DNA of 7,991 nucleotides from Allocoleopsis sp036703385 (GTDB lineage Bacteria > Cyanobacteriota > Cyanobacteriia > Cyanobacteriales > Coleofasciculaceae), in the NCBI RefSeq assembly GCF_036703385.1, contig NZ_DATNPA010000718.1, positions 1 to 7,991 of the forward strand. Direction: 5' to 3'. A program made the position numbers and the translations under genes. Under the pieces are notes generated by a model. That model was not told the origin of the DNA. It saw nothing but the letters and a program-made list of their open reading frames with translations, and did not search any database. Positions 1 to 7,186 of the stretch are shown piece after piece; within the stretch, counting starts at the first letter, position 1, and every line of letters starts with the position of its first letter.

Positions 1-704
1 AGTCGTTGTAGTTGTAACTGTAAATTAGCAACCCGCGCATTCAACTCTGGGAGTTGGTCATCAATAAACTTAACCCCTTCACTAATTTGAGACTTACGCT
101 CCTCAAGGCTGTACTTTAAATATTTTTCCGCAGTGACTTCTAAAACAAACAGGACAAGTTTAGGGTCTTCTGCCTCATAGGTAACTTTGAGGAGCTTGGT
201 GGGTTCCGGAGATTTTTCGTTAGCAAAACGGGCAACGGTTAATGATTTTGAAAAGACAAAGAACTTCAGCTGAGGATATCGAAGCCTGACTCGCTCGTAT
301 ATGGAGGACAGCATCTTTGGACTCTTTAAAATCTCCAGCTGAGTTGCGTAGTCCAAGGTAGCACCGTCTTGACCCTGCATTTGTTGTGCATTAGGACCAC
401 GAGTGAGCGCATAGGGTTGAACAACTTTCCCTTCATTAGTGACAGGTTCGACTAAAAGCTGAAAATTGCCTTGGTATGTCGGCGGAATGTTTTTATTAGC
501 CCAAACAAAGGCAGCAGCCGTCACACCACCTGTGATGCAAATCACTAATAGGGCTTTCCGTTGGACAGTCCTCAAGAGTGGACGCAGATTCAATCCTTTT
601 TGAGGCGGAGTGCTAACCTCATCTTTGTCGAGTGCTGGCAATTCCTGTAACTGTCTGCTTCGCTTGCTAATTGATAAAACTTGAGAGACTGGTTCTGTTT
701 CCAT
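1..704 (-). CDS. Wzz/GumC-type polysaccharide co-polymerase, N-terminal part (cut by left edge)
   Basis: Reading down from the ATG at 704-702, the frame stays open for 234 codons and leaves the window without a stop. Seen: a polar N-terminal tail (residues 1-48), one hydrophobic segment at about 50-69 (ALLVICITGGVTAAAFVWA), then a segment starting PPTYQGNFQLLVEP at about 74-87, which is typical of the start of a Wzz periplasmic domain. A charged stretch at about 195-234 (EERKSQISEGVKF, then repeated L/Q/R) looks like the start of the long coiled coil. In this family the protein sits in the inner membrane, sets polymer chain length and helps link Wzy polymerisation to export. Many cyanobacterial members have about 700 residues and a C-terminal tyrosine-kinase-like domain; that part, if present, is off the window. 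GAGG at 713-710 just upstream supports this start. The gene is divergent from the flippase and polymerase genes, so it probably belongs to a separate transcript. Confidence 0.88.
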   Translation of the reverse strand, partial: METEPVSQVLSISKRSRQLQELPALDKDEVSTPPQKGLNLRPLLRTVQRKALLVICITGGVTAAAFVWANKNIPPTYQGNFQLLVEPVTNEGKVVQPYALTRGPNAQQMQGQDGATLDYATQLEILKSPKMLSSIYERVRLRYPQLKFFVFSKSLTVARFANEKSPEPTKLLKVTYEAEDPKLVLFVLEVTAEKYLKYSLEERKSQISEGVKFIDDQLPELNARVANLQLQLQR

Positions 705-883
705 TTTGACCTCTATATAGTTTGTTGACTTGCACCCCCAGAAAAGCCCTCGTGTCGTAGAAGTCTCTAAAGCTTGGTTGAGGCGGATGACGCACTTTAT
801 GACTTACTCCTTTCCCGCCCTGATAACTTACGACGAGGACTCCTCACTTCATAGTTCCGCTACCTCAAGAGGACTCCATGAGC

Positions 884-912
884 TTAATTGACGGGATGCC
901 ACAAGTTGACAA
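884..912 (-). promoter_or_regulatory. Weak candidate promoter for the Wzz/GumC gene
   Basis: On the minus strand, TTGTCA (912-907, five of six matches to TTGACA) is followed after 17 bases by AATTAA (889-884, a poor -10). If used, it would give a leader of roughly 170 bases before the start codon at 704. A second weak option is TTGAGC (1012-1007) with TATAAA (991-986), but its 15-base spacer is short. Neither is strong, and the choice is a guess from consensus matching. Confidence 0.2.
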
Positions 913-2092
913 ACTTAATCAATTCGTCTTTGGTCATATCGTTGTTTTTACAAGATTCGCTCTTTTACTTACTCTATCTACATGATTTATATTCCCCATT
1001 CTGACTGCTCAACTGGCATAATAGAAAATTTATTAATAAGGAAAAACTAAACATTTATCGAATCAGGGTTGGAGCCGAACTGCAACAGCAGACTGAACAG
1101 ACAGCCTTCTTCAGCGAGTATTGACTTTTTACCAAACGTAAACATTGATGTGAACGACGGGTACACCTTGAGCATTTGTCTAATGTTCCCTACCATTGGT
1201 AGCGGCTGACTTCCGTACAAGGTTGGCAGTCATCAAGGCTGGATGCTCGTGACCAACTCCTCGTAGACAGAAGAAAGTGTCCTGCTTAGGCATCCAGTAT
1301 ACTCACCAACTAGCTTCGATGCGTAAGACTCCTGTAGTAGTTAAGGCTAACAACGAAGTCTCCACCTCGAATTACGGAAACCAGAGCTGGATTATCCGAA
1401 CCACCTGATATTCCGTCGCTGAGATAGCCTGAGATATCAGACAGGAAATAGCTACCAGACTGGACTCCCGGAATGTTTTCCACCTGTATTAAGGACGAGA
1501 AGTGGTAGCCAAAGCTCTCTGGATTTTAGCCAGCACGTCGCCCAGGAGTCATTTTTTTAAAATATCCGGGTTTTTGCCAGCCAGCAGTGTGATCTGCTTT
1601 GGAGGAAATCACTTCAATAAAAAAGTATTCACCGCGCCAAGCATCATTTCCGGGCAATGTCTGAGGGTAAGAAGCCGTTTATAAAGGACTATCACCTTTG
1701 CCTAACGTGTGACAGACAGATTGGCTCACTTTTAAAGCCGTCTAGTTTTTGCATCAAGGAAAACCTTCGTGGCATGGACGGCGTAAAGACGCGACTAGAT
1801 AAAAAAAGAAAATCAGTAGCTGTGCAAACTACCTGTTTACAGATAGAGCAGTTTCTTGCCTACAAAACAAACATGTTGGGAAGATCTCGCAGGTTCTGTC
1901 AAGTTCCGTTTCTATCGCCAGATGGCATCGGTGCAGTCATGCCAGCGACTCCAACCACCAAACGCCTCAATTCGCCAGCATGTCGTGTGGCTATGATGGG
2001 AAAGCAGAAATGAATGCCGTCTACGAGATTCGAGACAACCAATTTTCTTCTCTTGGGATTGGGGCTGAGGAACTGGGTGCACTCAAGTACAG

Positions 2093-2149
2093 AAAAAACG
2101 ATGGCCTTTCTTCCTAGCCGTAAACACGAGGGAAGGAAAGGCCGATTTT
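2093..2149. terminator. Candidate bidirectional hairpin terminator
   Basis: GGCCTTTC (2103-2110) pairs perfectly with GAAAGGCC (2136-2143). The stem extends by TTCC (2111-2114) with GGAA (2131-2134), leaving one bulged G and a 16-base loop. The base is flanked by six A at 2093-2098 and four T at 2146-2149. Read on the minus strand, the stem is followed by ATCG and six T, the usual form of an intrinsic terminator; on the plus strand the T tract is weaker. No confident gene ends into it from either side, so its role is unclear. It could be left over from a lost gene. Confidence 0.4.
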
Positions 2150-2182
2150 AGAGGAGAAAATAAGGAGTTGAGCAGGGGAAAC

Positions 2183-2221
2183 AACGGTGATAGTTGCCTT
2201 GTAAGGCAGTTTTTCTCCGTT
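2183..2221 (+). terminator. Extended stem-loop with T tract, terminator or leader structure
   Basis: The core TGCCT (2195-2199), loop TGTA, AGGCA (2204-2208) is followed by G and five T (2210-2214), which fits a short plus-strand intrinsic terminator. The flanks also pair: AACGG (2183-2187) with CCGTT (2217-2221), and GA (2189-2190) with TC (2214-2215) around one T/T mismatch. This makes an alternative longer hairpin that absorbs part of the T tract. The element lies about 180 bases upstream of the glycosyltransferase start. It could end a transcript entering from the left or act as a structured leader; folding and function are inferred. Confidence 0.35.
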
Positions 2222-2249
2222 CACAGGCTAACTCTCAGCATTTCTCGAC

Positions 2250-2277
2250 TTGAGTAGAGCGCTTTCCCCAATGCAAT
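2250..2277 (+). promoter_or_regulatory. Candidate promoter for the GT4-Wzx-Wzy gene set
   Basis: TTGAGT (2250-2255, four of six matches) and TGCAAT (2272-2277, four of six) are separated by 16 bases. Transcription would begin near 2284, about 115 bases before the start codon at 2399. It lies downstream of the hairpin at 2183-2221 and upstream of the palindrome at 2330-2343. If this promoter is real, the palindrome would sit just inside the transcribed leader, where a bound repressor could block elongation. Confidence 0.25.
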
Positions 2278-2329
2278 GAGTTGGCCTTTGTAGGTAGCCA
2301 TGGCACGGGAAGAGTTACCTCTGTCATTC

Positions 2330-2343
2330 ACCAAACGTTTGGT
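2330..2343. promoter_or_regulatory. Perfect 14-bp palindrome, LacI/GalR-like operator candidate
   Basis: ACCAAACGTTTGGT is its own reverse complement and is centred about 62 bases before the glycosyltransferase start codon. LacI/GalR-family repressors are known to favour even palindromes with a central CG, as in the PurR core AAACGTTT, and this site has that core. The half-site ACCAAACGT recurs exactly at 1131-1139. That it is an operator, and which protein binds it, is inference; no regulator gene lies in the window. Confidence 0.35.
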
Positions 2344-2398
2344 TTTCTAGCGGTTCTCCAAAAATCAAACCAGAAATACTACTTTCCCTAAGTTCACG

Positions 2399-3682
2399 AT
2401 GACAATTGCCTATCTAGTTAATCAATACCCAAAAGTTAGCCATAGCTTCATCCGGCGAGAAATTGCTGGGGTCGAGGCTTGTGGGATTCCAGTTGCACGT
2501 TTTTCAATCCGCTCCTGCGGTTCTGAACTCGTTGACGAAATAGACAAACTAGAGCTAGAAAAAACTCGAATTGTCCTAGGAATTGGGAAAGTAGGCTTGC
2601 TGTTCACCCTAATTCGCGTGGCAATAACCAGACCGATTCGTTTTTTGATGGCTTTATGGTTAATGCTCCAAGTAGGTTGGCGTTCAGAGCGAGGAATTTT
2701 GCGTCATTTCGCCTACTTGGCTGAAGCCTGTGTTCTTCTCCTCTGGTTTCAAGAGTCGGAGATAGCACACGTTCACGTTCACTTCGGGACGAATTCAACA
2801 ACGGTCGCGATGTTGTGTCGTGTGCTTGGCGGCCCTCCTTACAGCTTTACGGTTCATGGCCCTGAAGAATTTGATAAAGCTCAAGCGATCGCCTTAACTG
2901 AAAAAATCAATCGCTCTGCTTTTGTCGTAGCCGTGAGTTCGTTTGGGAAAAGCCAGCTTTATCGATGGTGTGACCACGAGCAGTGGTCAAAAATTCATGT
3001 CGTTCATTGTGGCGTAGATCAGTTGTTTTTGACGCAGCCTCATATTCCCATCCCCAACGAGCCTCGATTCGTTTGTGTGGGTCGCCTCAGTGAACAGAAA
3101 GGTCATTTGCTGTTGGTAGAAGCCGCCAGTCGGTTAGCTGCTGAAGGTCAATCATTTAAATTAGTTTTCGTGGGAGATGGACCGTTGCGCTCCCAAATTG
3201 AAACCTTGATTGCACAAAAGGGTCTTCAAAACCACATTGAAATTACTGGGTGGGCCAGTAATCCTGAGGTGCAGCAACAGATTTTAGCGTCACGAGTTTT
3301 GGTACTTCCCAGCTTTGCCGAAGGGTTGCCTGTGGTCATTATGGAGGCGCTGGCTCTTGAGCGCCCTGTCATCAGTACCTATGTGGCTGGGATACCTGAA
3401 TTAGTAGAACCGGGAACTTGTGGGTGGTTAGTACCGCCTGGATCTGTAGAAGCCTTAACAACTGCCATGCGAACAGCCTTGCTGTTGCCCGTCGAAAAGT
3501 TGGAACAAATGGGTCAGATAGGGTCTCATCGTGTCGCCGAGCATCACGATGCAGCAATTGAGGCGAGCAAACTAGCGGCACTGTTTCCGTCTAACATTGA
3601 AAAGACCCAGAAGCAGGTCAGCGATATCCCGTCAAATCTCCCTATGCCAGCATCTACAAGCGTCGGAGTAACGGATGCTTAA
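2399..3682 (+). CDS. GT4-family glycosyltransferase (GT-B fold), polysaccharide assembly
   Basis: The 427-residue protein opens with YLVNQYPKVSHSFIRREI (5-22), typical of the WcaL/AmsK-like branch of GT4 enzymes that add sugars to lipid-linked exopolysaccharide repeat units in the cytoplasm at the inner membrane. Seen in the N-terminal half: VHVHFG (125-130) and SFTVHGPEEFD (149-159). In the nucleotide-sugar half: FVCVGRLSEQKG (224-235), FVGDGPL (257-263), and the GT4 E-x7-E pair E308 and E316 in AEGLPVVIMEAL, followed by AGIPELVEPGTCGWLVPPG (330-348). A hydrophobic stretch near 62-92 may help it lie on the membrane. The last 30 or so residues are polar and probably disordered. The start fits the family N-terminus, although no Shine-Dalgarno sequence is visible. 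It is the first of three co-directional genes, 50 bp before the flippase gene. Donor and acceptor sugars cannot be told from sequence. Confidence 0.92.
   Translation: MTIAYLVNQYPKVSHSFIRREIAGVEACGIPVARFSIRSCGSELVDEIDKLELEKTRIVLGIGKVGLLFTLIRVAITRPIRFLMALWLMLQVGWRSERGILRHFAYLAEACVLLLWFQESEIAHVHVHFGTNSTTVAMLCRVLGGPPYSFTVHGPEEFDKAQAIALTEKINRSAFVVAVSSFGKSQLYRWCDHEQWSKIHVVHCGVDQLFLTQPHIPIPNEPRFVCVGRLSEQKGHLLLVEAASRLAAEGQSFKLVFVGDGPLRSQIETLIAQKGLQNHIEITGWASNPEVQQQILASRVLVLPSFAEGLPVVIMEALALERPVISTYVAGIPELVEPGTCGWLVPPGSVEALTTAMRTALLLPVEKLEQMGQIGSHRVAEHHDAAIEASKLAALFPSNIEKTQKQVSDIPSNLPMPASTSVGVTDA
2885..2892. repeat. HIP1 octamer
   Basis: GCGATCGC, the highly iterated palindrome found in many cyanobacterial genomes, lies inside the glycosyltransferase gene. 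A one-mismatch form, GCGATCGT, occurs near 5410 in the polymerase gene. One copy is weak evidence on its own, but it agrees with the protein content in pointing to a cyanobacterium. Confidence 0.7.
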
Positions 3683-3732
3683 ACATCGCCTGACTCCCCA
3701 TACATTCCATCTGTCCACTCCCCCCAGTCATC

Positions 3733-5097
3733 ATGTCATCCGTTAAAAAGCTTGCTATCCGTGGCACAATCTGGACTATTGCAGGCTATGGGGCAGGTCA
3801 GGTCTTACGATTCGGCACAAACCTGATCTTGACACGCTTGCTCTCACCAGATGTGTTCGGCCTAATGGCCTTGGTCTACACGTTCATTACGGGTCTGCAC
3901 CTGTTCTCGGACATCGGCATTGGTCAAAGCCTCATCCAAAACAAGCGTGGAGAGGAGCCAGACTTTTTTAACACCGCCTGGACGATGCAGGTGATGCGTG
4001 GAGTGGGTCTGTGGGTCTGTTGCCTGTTAATCGCCTGGCCCATTGCCTCATTCTACGGCAAGCCTGAACTCCTCTTTCTAATCCCAGCCGTTGGGCTAAA
4101 CACGGTTGTTGAAGGATTCTGGTCTACTGCCCGGTTCACGCTCAACCGCCAACTGGCTGTTGGGAAGTTGTCAGTCTTTGAGTTTGGAGGGCAGGTTGTC
4201 GGCATTACGGTGATGGTTGCCTTGGCCTGGATGTATCACAACGTCTGGGCTCTTGTCATCGGCAACCTAGTGTCAGTCACGTTCCAACTGGTGTGGAGCC
4301 ATATGTTAATTCCAGGACTGCGTAACCGCTTTGTCTGGGAACCCGCGGCTGCCAAGAACATCTTTTCCTTTGGAAAATGGATTTTTGCTTCGACAGCTCT
4401 CACCTTTCTGGCAGAGCAATCAGATAAGTTGATTCTGGGAAAATTAGTTACCTCAGCAGCTTTAGGTGTTTATAATATCGCCTTCGCGCTCTCTGACATC
4501 CCTCGTCAGGTTCTTTTGGCGCTCAGCAGTAAAGTTCTTTTTCCCACATTTTCCAAGTTTGCTGACTTGCCTCGCGAAACGTTTCGAGCCAAGATTCTCA
4601 AGAATCGCGGGCCTTTCTTGATGCTCGCTGCTGTAGGCGTCACCGCGCTAGCTGGCTTTGGCGATAAATTAATTCCGATACTGTATCCCAAAGCTTACGG
4701 CAATGCAGCTTGGATGCTGCCACTTTTGGCAGTCGGCTTTTGGCCTCGCATCTTGACTCAAACCATTGATCAGGCTCTTTTTGCCCTTGGCAAGTCTCTC
4801 TATCCAGCCTACGGTAGCTTTTTCAAGTTTTTATTTATGTTTATCGGATTGCCGCTTGGGTTCCACCTCATGGGGGGTAGCCAAGGGCATGGTCTCCATG
4901 GAGCTCTTTTCGTGATTGCGCTTAATGACTTTCCTTATTACGGGGCAATCACTTACGGTCTACAGCGTGAAAAGCTGAGTTGTATCATGCAAGACCTTCA
5001 GGCGACCGCTCTATTGTTGGTATTACTGACAGTCGTCTTAAGTGCTCGATATGCATTGGGCCTAGGGCTACCTATTGACAAAATGTTTTTGCCGTAA
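3733..5097 (+). CDS. Wzx-type lipid-linked oligosaccharide flippase (MOP/PST family)
   Basis: The 454-residue protein is strongly hydrophobic with many membrane segments, the length and pattern of the PST/WzxC branch of the MOP exporter superfamily. Diagnostic stretches are ILTRLLSPDVFGLMALV (32-48), SDIGIGQSLIQ (59-69), and SDKLILGKLVTSAALGVYNI (230-249), where these proteins carry the conserved D-K/R-x-x-x-G and LG-x-Y pattern. Members move the undecaprenyl-diphosphate-linked repeat unit from the inner to the outer face of the cytoplasmic membrane. The gene lies 50 bp after the glycosyltransferase and 111 bp before the polymerase, all on the same strand, as expected for a Wzx/Wzy assembly set. 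The ATG at 3733 gives the usual short basic N-terminus (SSVKKLAIRG); no clear Shine-Dalgarno precedes it. The family is clear; the substrate is unknown. Confidence 0.92.
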   Translation: MSSVKKLAIRGTIWTIAGYGAGQVLRFGTNLILTRLLSPDVFGLMALVYTFITGLHLFSDIGIGQSLIQNKRGEEPDFFNTAWTMQVMRGVGLWVCCLLIAWPIASFYGKPELLFLIPAVGLNTVVEGFWSTARFTLNRQLAVGKLSVFEFGGQVVGITVMVALAWMYHNVWALVIGNLVSVTFQLVWSHMLIPGLRNRFVWEPAAAKNIFSFGKWIFASTALTFLAEQSDKLILGKLVTSAALGVYNIAFALSDIPRQVLLALSSKVLFPTFSKFADLPRETFRAKILKNRGPFLMLAAVGVTALAGFGDKLIPILYPKAYGNAAWMLPLLAVGFWPRILTQTIDQALFALGKSLYPAYGSFFKFLFMFIGLPLGFHLMGGSQGHGLHGALFVIALNDFPYYGAITYGLQREKLSCIMQDLQATALLLVLLTVVLSARYALGLGLPIDKMFLP

Positions 5098-5105
5098 ATG
5101 TGGGC

Positions 5106-5135
5106 TTCGAGATAGCTTTCCACACAGCTATCGAA
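5106..5135 (+). other. Stem-loop between flippase and polymerase genes
   Basis: GATAGCT (5111-5117) pairs with AGCTATC (5126-5132) around an 8-base loop, and TTC (5106-5108) pairs with GAA (5133-5135) past a two-base bulge. It begins 9 bases after the flippase stop. There is no T tract, so it is not a standard terminator. It could protect or process the message, or tune the ratio of the two membrane proteins; this is inferred from position only. Confidence 0.35.
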
Positions 5136-5208
5136 CGACGAAATTCTATTTGACCTGGTAGCTTAATTCACCAAAATCTCTGTTGCTGTTCATGCTTCCA
5201 CCAAGCCT

Positions 5209-6588
5209 ATGACTCCATTAGTTCCTCTAGCCATGTTTGGCTGGATTCCCCTAGTTTTCTATTTATTCAACCGATATCCGTCTCAACGAGCAGTGATTGT
5301 GAGTGTCATTGGGGGGTTTCTCTTCTTACCCCAAGTGATCAAGTACCCCATCGTGCAAGGACTCCCACCTTATGAAAAGCTTTCAGCGATTAGCTACATC
5401 GTTTTGCTAGCGATCGTTGTGTTCGATTCTGCACGGCTTAGTTCATTTAAACCCGGTTGGATGGACTTACCAATGCTGATTTGGTGCTTGTGCCCAATCG
5501 CTTCACAATCCACTAACGGCTTGAGTCCCATTTCACCAACAGCCACACAAATTGTTATTTGGGGAATCCCCTATTTCATTGGTCGCCTCTATTTCAGTGA
5601 CTTGGCTGGACTGCGCCAGTTAGCTATTGGCATCTTTGCGGGTGGAATGGTCTACGCACCTTTGTGCCTGCTGGAAACGCGCATTGCTCCGACGTTGCAC
5701 TTGAGGCTTTACGGATTCCACGCTCGTGAAGACTTTGGTCAAACCATGCGTTGGGGGGGATATCGACCAACCGTGTTCTTGGAACACGGGCTTGCCGTGG
5801 GTATGTTTATGATGGCTGCAACGCTGTTAGGAGTAGTGCTGTGGAGAACCAACGTCATCAAGAAACTCTGGGATTATCCCATGAATTGGCTAGTGCCTGT
5901 GCTGTTTGTGACATTTATCTTGAACAAATCCACAGGAGCCTACCTCTATCTGATGATGGGACTCGGCACCTTCTTTTTTGCTAAGTGGTTTCGTACCGCT
6001 CTGCCAATGTTGCTAATTACAGCGGTGATATCATCCTACTTATACCTGGGAGCTACAGGAACACTGTATACTATCCCCGAAGTGAAAGCTTTTATGGCTG
6101 CTTCTCAACGCTCAGGTAATGATCGGTCTCAATCCTTGGGCTTTAGGATGGTCAATGAGGTAGTACTCTCACAGAAAGCGCGGCTGAGAATGATGTTCGG
6201 CTGGGGGGATTCGGGAGGAAGCCGTATATACGATGCCAAAGGTAACGATATTTCAATTACTGACAGCATTTGGATTATTGCGTATGGTCAAAATGGTGCA
6301 GTTGGGCTAGCTAGTCTCACAACAGCAATGTTGTTACCGAGTTTAGTCTTTGGCTTTTTCCGTTATCCAGCTAGGTTGTGGTTTCACAGCAAAGTATCAC
6401 CCGCCGCTGGATTGGCCTTAGTCGTCATTCTGTTTATGTGGGACAGCTCCTTAAATGCCTTCATATCGCCAGTCTATTTGTTGGCTAATGGAGGGTTAGC
6501 TGGACTTGTGAACAAAGCTCCAGAAAACCTTAAAGCTAAAAACGTTCGCGCGTCAGCTCCTCGCCGTGTTTTAGTGCCGCAGCGATAA
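5209..6588 (+). CDS. Wzy-type O-antigen/exopolysaccharide polymerase
   Basis: The 459-residue protein has roughly ten or more hydrophobic segments and a large polar loop near 285-355, the layout of the O-antigen ligase/polymerase superfamily (Wzy_C). Seen: GGYRPTVFLEHGLAVGMFM (183-201), a conserved arginine-bearing segment of cyanobacterial and related polymerases; LNKSTGAYLYLMMGLG (238-253), the counterpart of the family's L-x-x-S-x-GA helix; and in the loop MFGWGDSGG (329-337) with ITDSIWIIAYGQNGAVG (350-366). Wzy proteins join flipped repeat units at the periplasmic face. The family diverges greatly in sequence, so a ligase acting on another acceptor cannot be excluded, but the flippase directly upstream and the Wzz-type gene nearby favour a polymerase. 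The C-terminal tail (434-459) is basic and probably cytoplasmic. No strong Shine-Dalgarno is visible, and no good terminator follows the stop. Confidence 0.85.
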   Translation: MTPLVPLAMFGWIPLVFYLFNRYPSQRAVIVSVIGGFLFLPQVIKYPIVQGLPPYEKLSAISYIVLLAIVVFDSARLSSFKPGWMDLPMLIWCLCPIASQSTNGLSPISPTATQIVIWGIPYFIGRLYFSDLAGLRQLAIGIFAGGMVYAPLCLLETRIAPTLHLRLYGFHAREDFGQTMRWGGYRPTVFLEHGLAVGMFMMAATLLGVVLWRTNVIKKLWDYPMNWLVPVLFVTFILNKSTGAYLYLMMGLGTFFFAKWFRTALPMLLITAVISSYLYLGATGTLYTIPEVKAFMAASQRSGNDRSQSLGFRMVNEVVLSQKARLRMMFGWGDSGGSRIYDAKGNDISITDSIWIIAYGQNGAVGLASLTTAMLLPSLVFGFFRYPARLWFHSKVSPAAGLALVVILFMWDSSLNAFISPVYLLANGGLAGLVNKAPENLKAKNVRASAPRRVLVPQR

Positions 6589-6869
6589 AGCTAATCTAAC
6601 TAACCGGAATCAAACGAATTGCTTAACCAGAAGAAGTAACTGTGAGGCGATGGAATTTTTCTCCTCAGGTGCCACTCCTCAGTCATCCGCCTAATCAAGA
6701 GAATTAGCGATTGCTTGTTAGCCGTGTAGTGATGAATTCCTTTGAGGACTTTTATAATCGAAGGCTGACAACGGAGATTGATTAGGAAAATCTCGGAACC
6801 CGTAACCTCATACTATTCTTTCGCAAGATTTTATAGTTGTCCAAAACCCAAAACGGGGTTATATTTGAG

Positions 6870-6898
6870 TTGACAAAAAATAAAGTTTATTGTAAAGA
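6870..6898 (+). promoter_or_regulatory. Candidate sigma-70-type promoter
   Basis: A perfect TTGACA (6870-6875) is followed after 17 bases by TAAAGA (6893-6898), a weak -10 with TG directly before it, in an AT-rich setting. It points toward the glycosyltransferase gene starting at 7272 and would give a leader of about 365 bases. The -35 is the best match in the window, but the -10 is poor. Confidence 0.35.
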
Positions 6899-7148
6899 TT
6901 TGATGAATTTCATTTAGAAAAACCAGCCTATTATCTTCTCCTGTTAAACTCTTGACTTTTTTTAGTCTCAATCCGGTTTGTTTTTATTTTAAAAGTAATC
7001 TTTCTTAGGCCAATCTGAATGGTCTTATCAACAAGTCACCTTAGTCCCCTGCTGGGGAAATCTTAAACTTGCCCCTAAAATCGATTAGTGAACCGATAGG
7101 CATGTCGAGTAAGAATGTATAGATTTTTTAGAGGTTTGGGGAATTGAG

Positions 7149-7186
7149 CAACCAACGGTTGAGTAAAGTCTCTAGGGATGTATCGT
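7149..7186 (+). promoter_or_regulatory. Candidate proximal promoter with overlapping inverted repeat
   Basis: TTGAGT (7159-7164) and TATCGT (7181-7186) lie 16 bases apart, each four of six to consensus, about 85 bases before the start codon at 7272. The inverted repeat CAACC-AAC-GGTTG (7149-7161) overlaps the -35, where a repressor or activator could act. Both parts are short, so chance is a real possibility. Confidence 0.25.

Larger units (their letters stand above)
705..2398. other. Long divergent intergenic region, no supported gene
   Basis: About 1.7 kb separates the minus-strand Wzz/GumC gene from the plus-strand glycosyltransferase gene. I read both strands and found no frame with a recognisable domain. 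Two plus-strand frames with ATG starts (1502-1684, 60 codons; 1657-2013, 118 codons) lack ribosome binding sites and match no family I know. A minus-strand frame across 1678-1313 reads protein-like but contains an in-frame stop at 1528-1526. The right third (about 2090-2345) carries two hairpins, a candidate promoter and a perfect palindrome, listed separately. The left part has a repeated 9-mer, GAGGACTCC, at 835-843 and 869-877. The region may combine regulatory DNA with the remains of a lost gene, but decay is not proven. Confidence 0.6.

Noticed and set aside
884..937. A 17-codon minus-strand frame (MTKDELIKFVNLWHPVN) in the leader of the Wzz/GumC gene
   Set aside because: It could be a leader peptide, but there is no ribosome binding site and it is too short to judge without conservation.
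1502..1684. A 60-codon plus-strand open frame overlapping the start of the next one
   Set aside because: No ribosome binding site and no recognisable domain; it lies opposite a minus-strand frame that reads at least as well.
1657..2013. A 118-codon plus-strand open frame
   Set aside because: No ribosome binding site, no family resemblance, and unremarkable codon use. One open frame of this length is about what chance gives in the non-coding part of the window read in six frames. A BLASTP hit in relatives would change this view.
4575..4586. Perfect palindrome CGAAACGTTTCG inside the flippase gene
   Set aside because: It shares the AAACGTTT core with the candidate operator at 2330, but lies deep in coding sequence and is explained by the codons for R-E-T-F-R; it does show that such palindromes can arise by chance here.
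6732..6785. A 17-codon plus-strand frame (MNSFEDFYNRRLTTEID), also containing TATAAT at 6753-6758
   Set aside because: No ribosome binding site for a peptide, and no acceptable -35 at the right distance for a promoter.
7046..7057. CCCC-TGCT-GGGG hairpin
   Set aside because: The stem is only four pairs with no T tract; too small to support a terminator.
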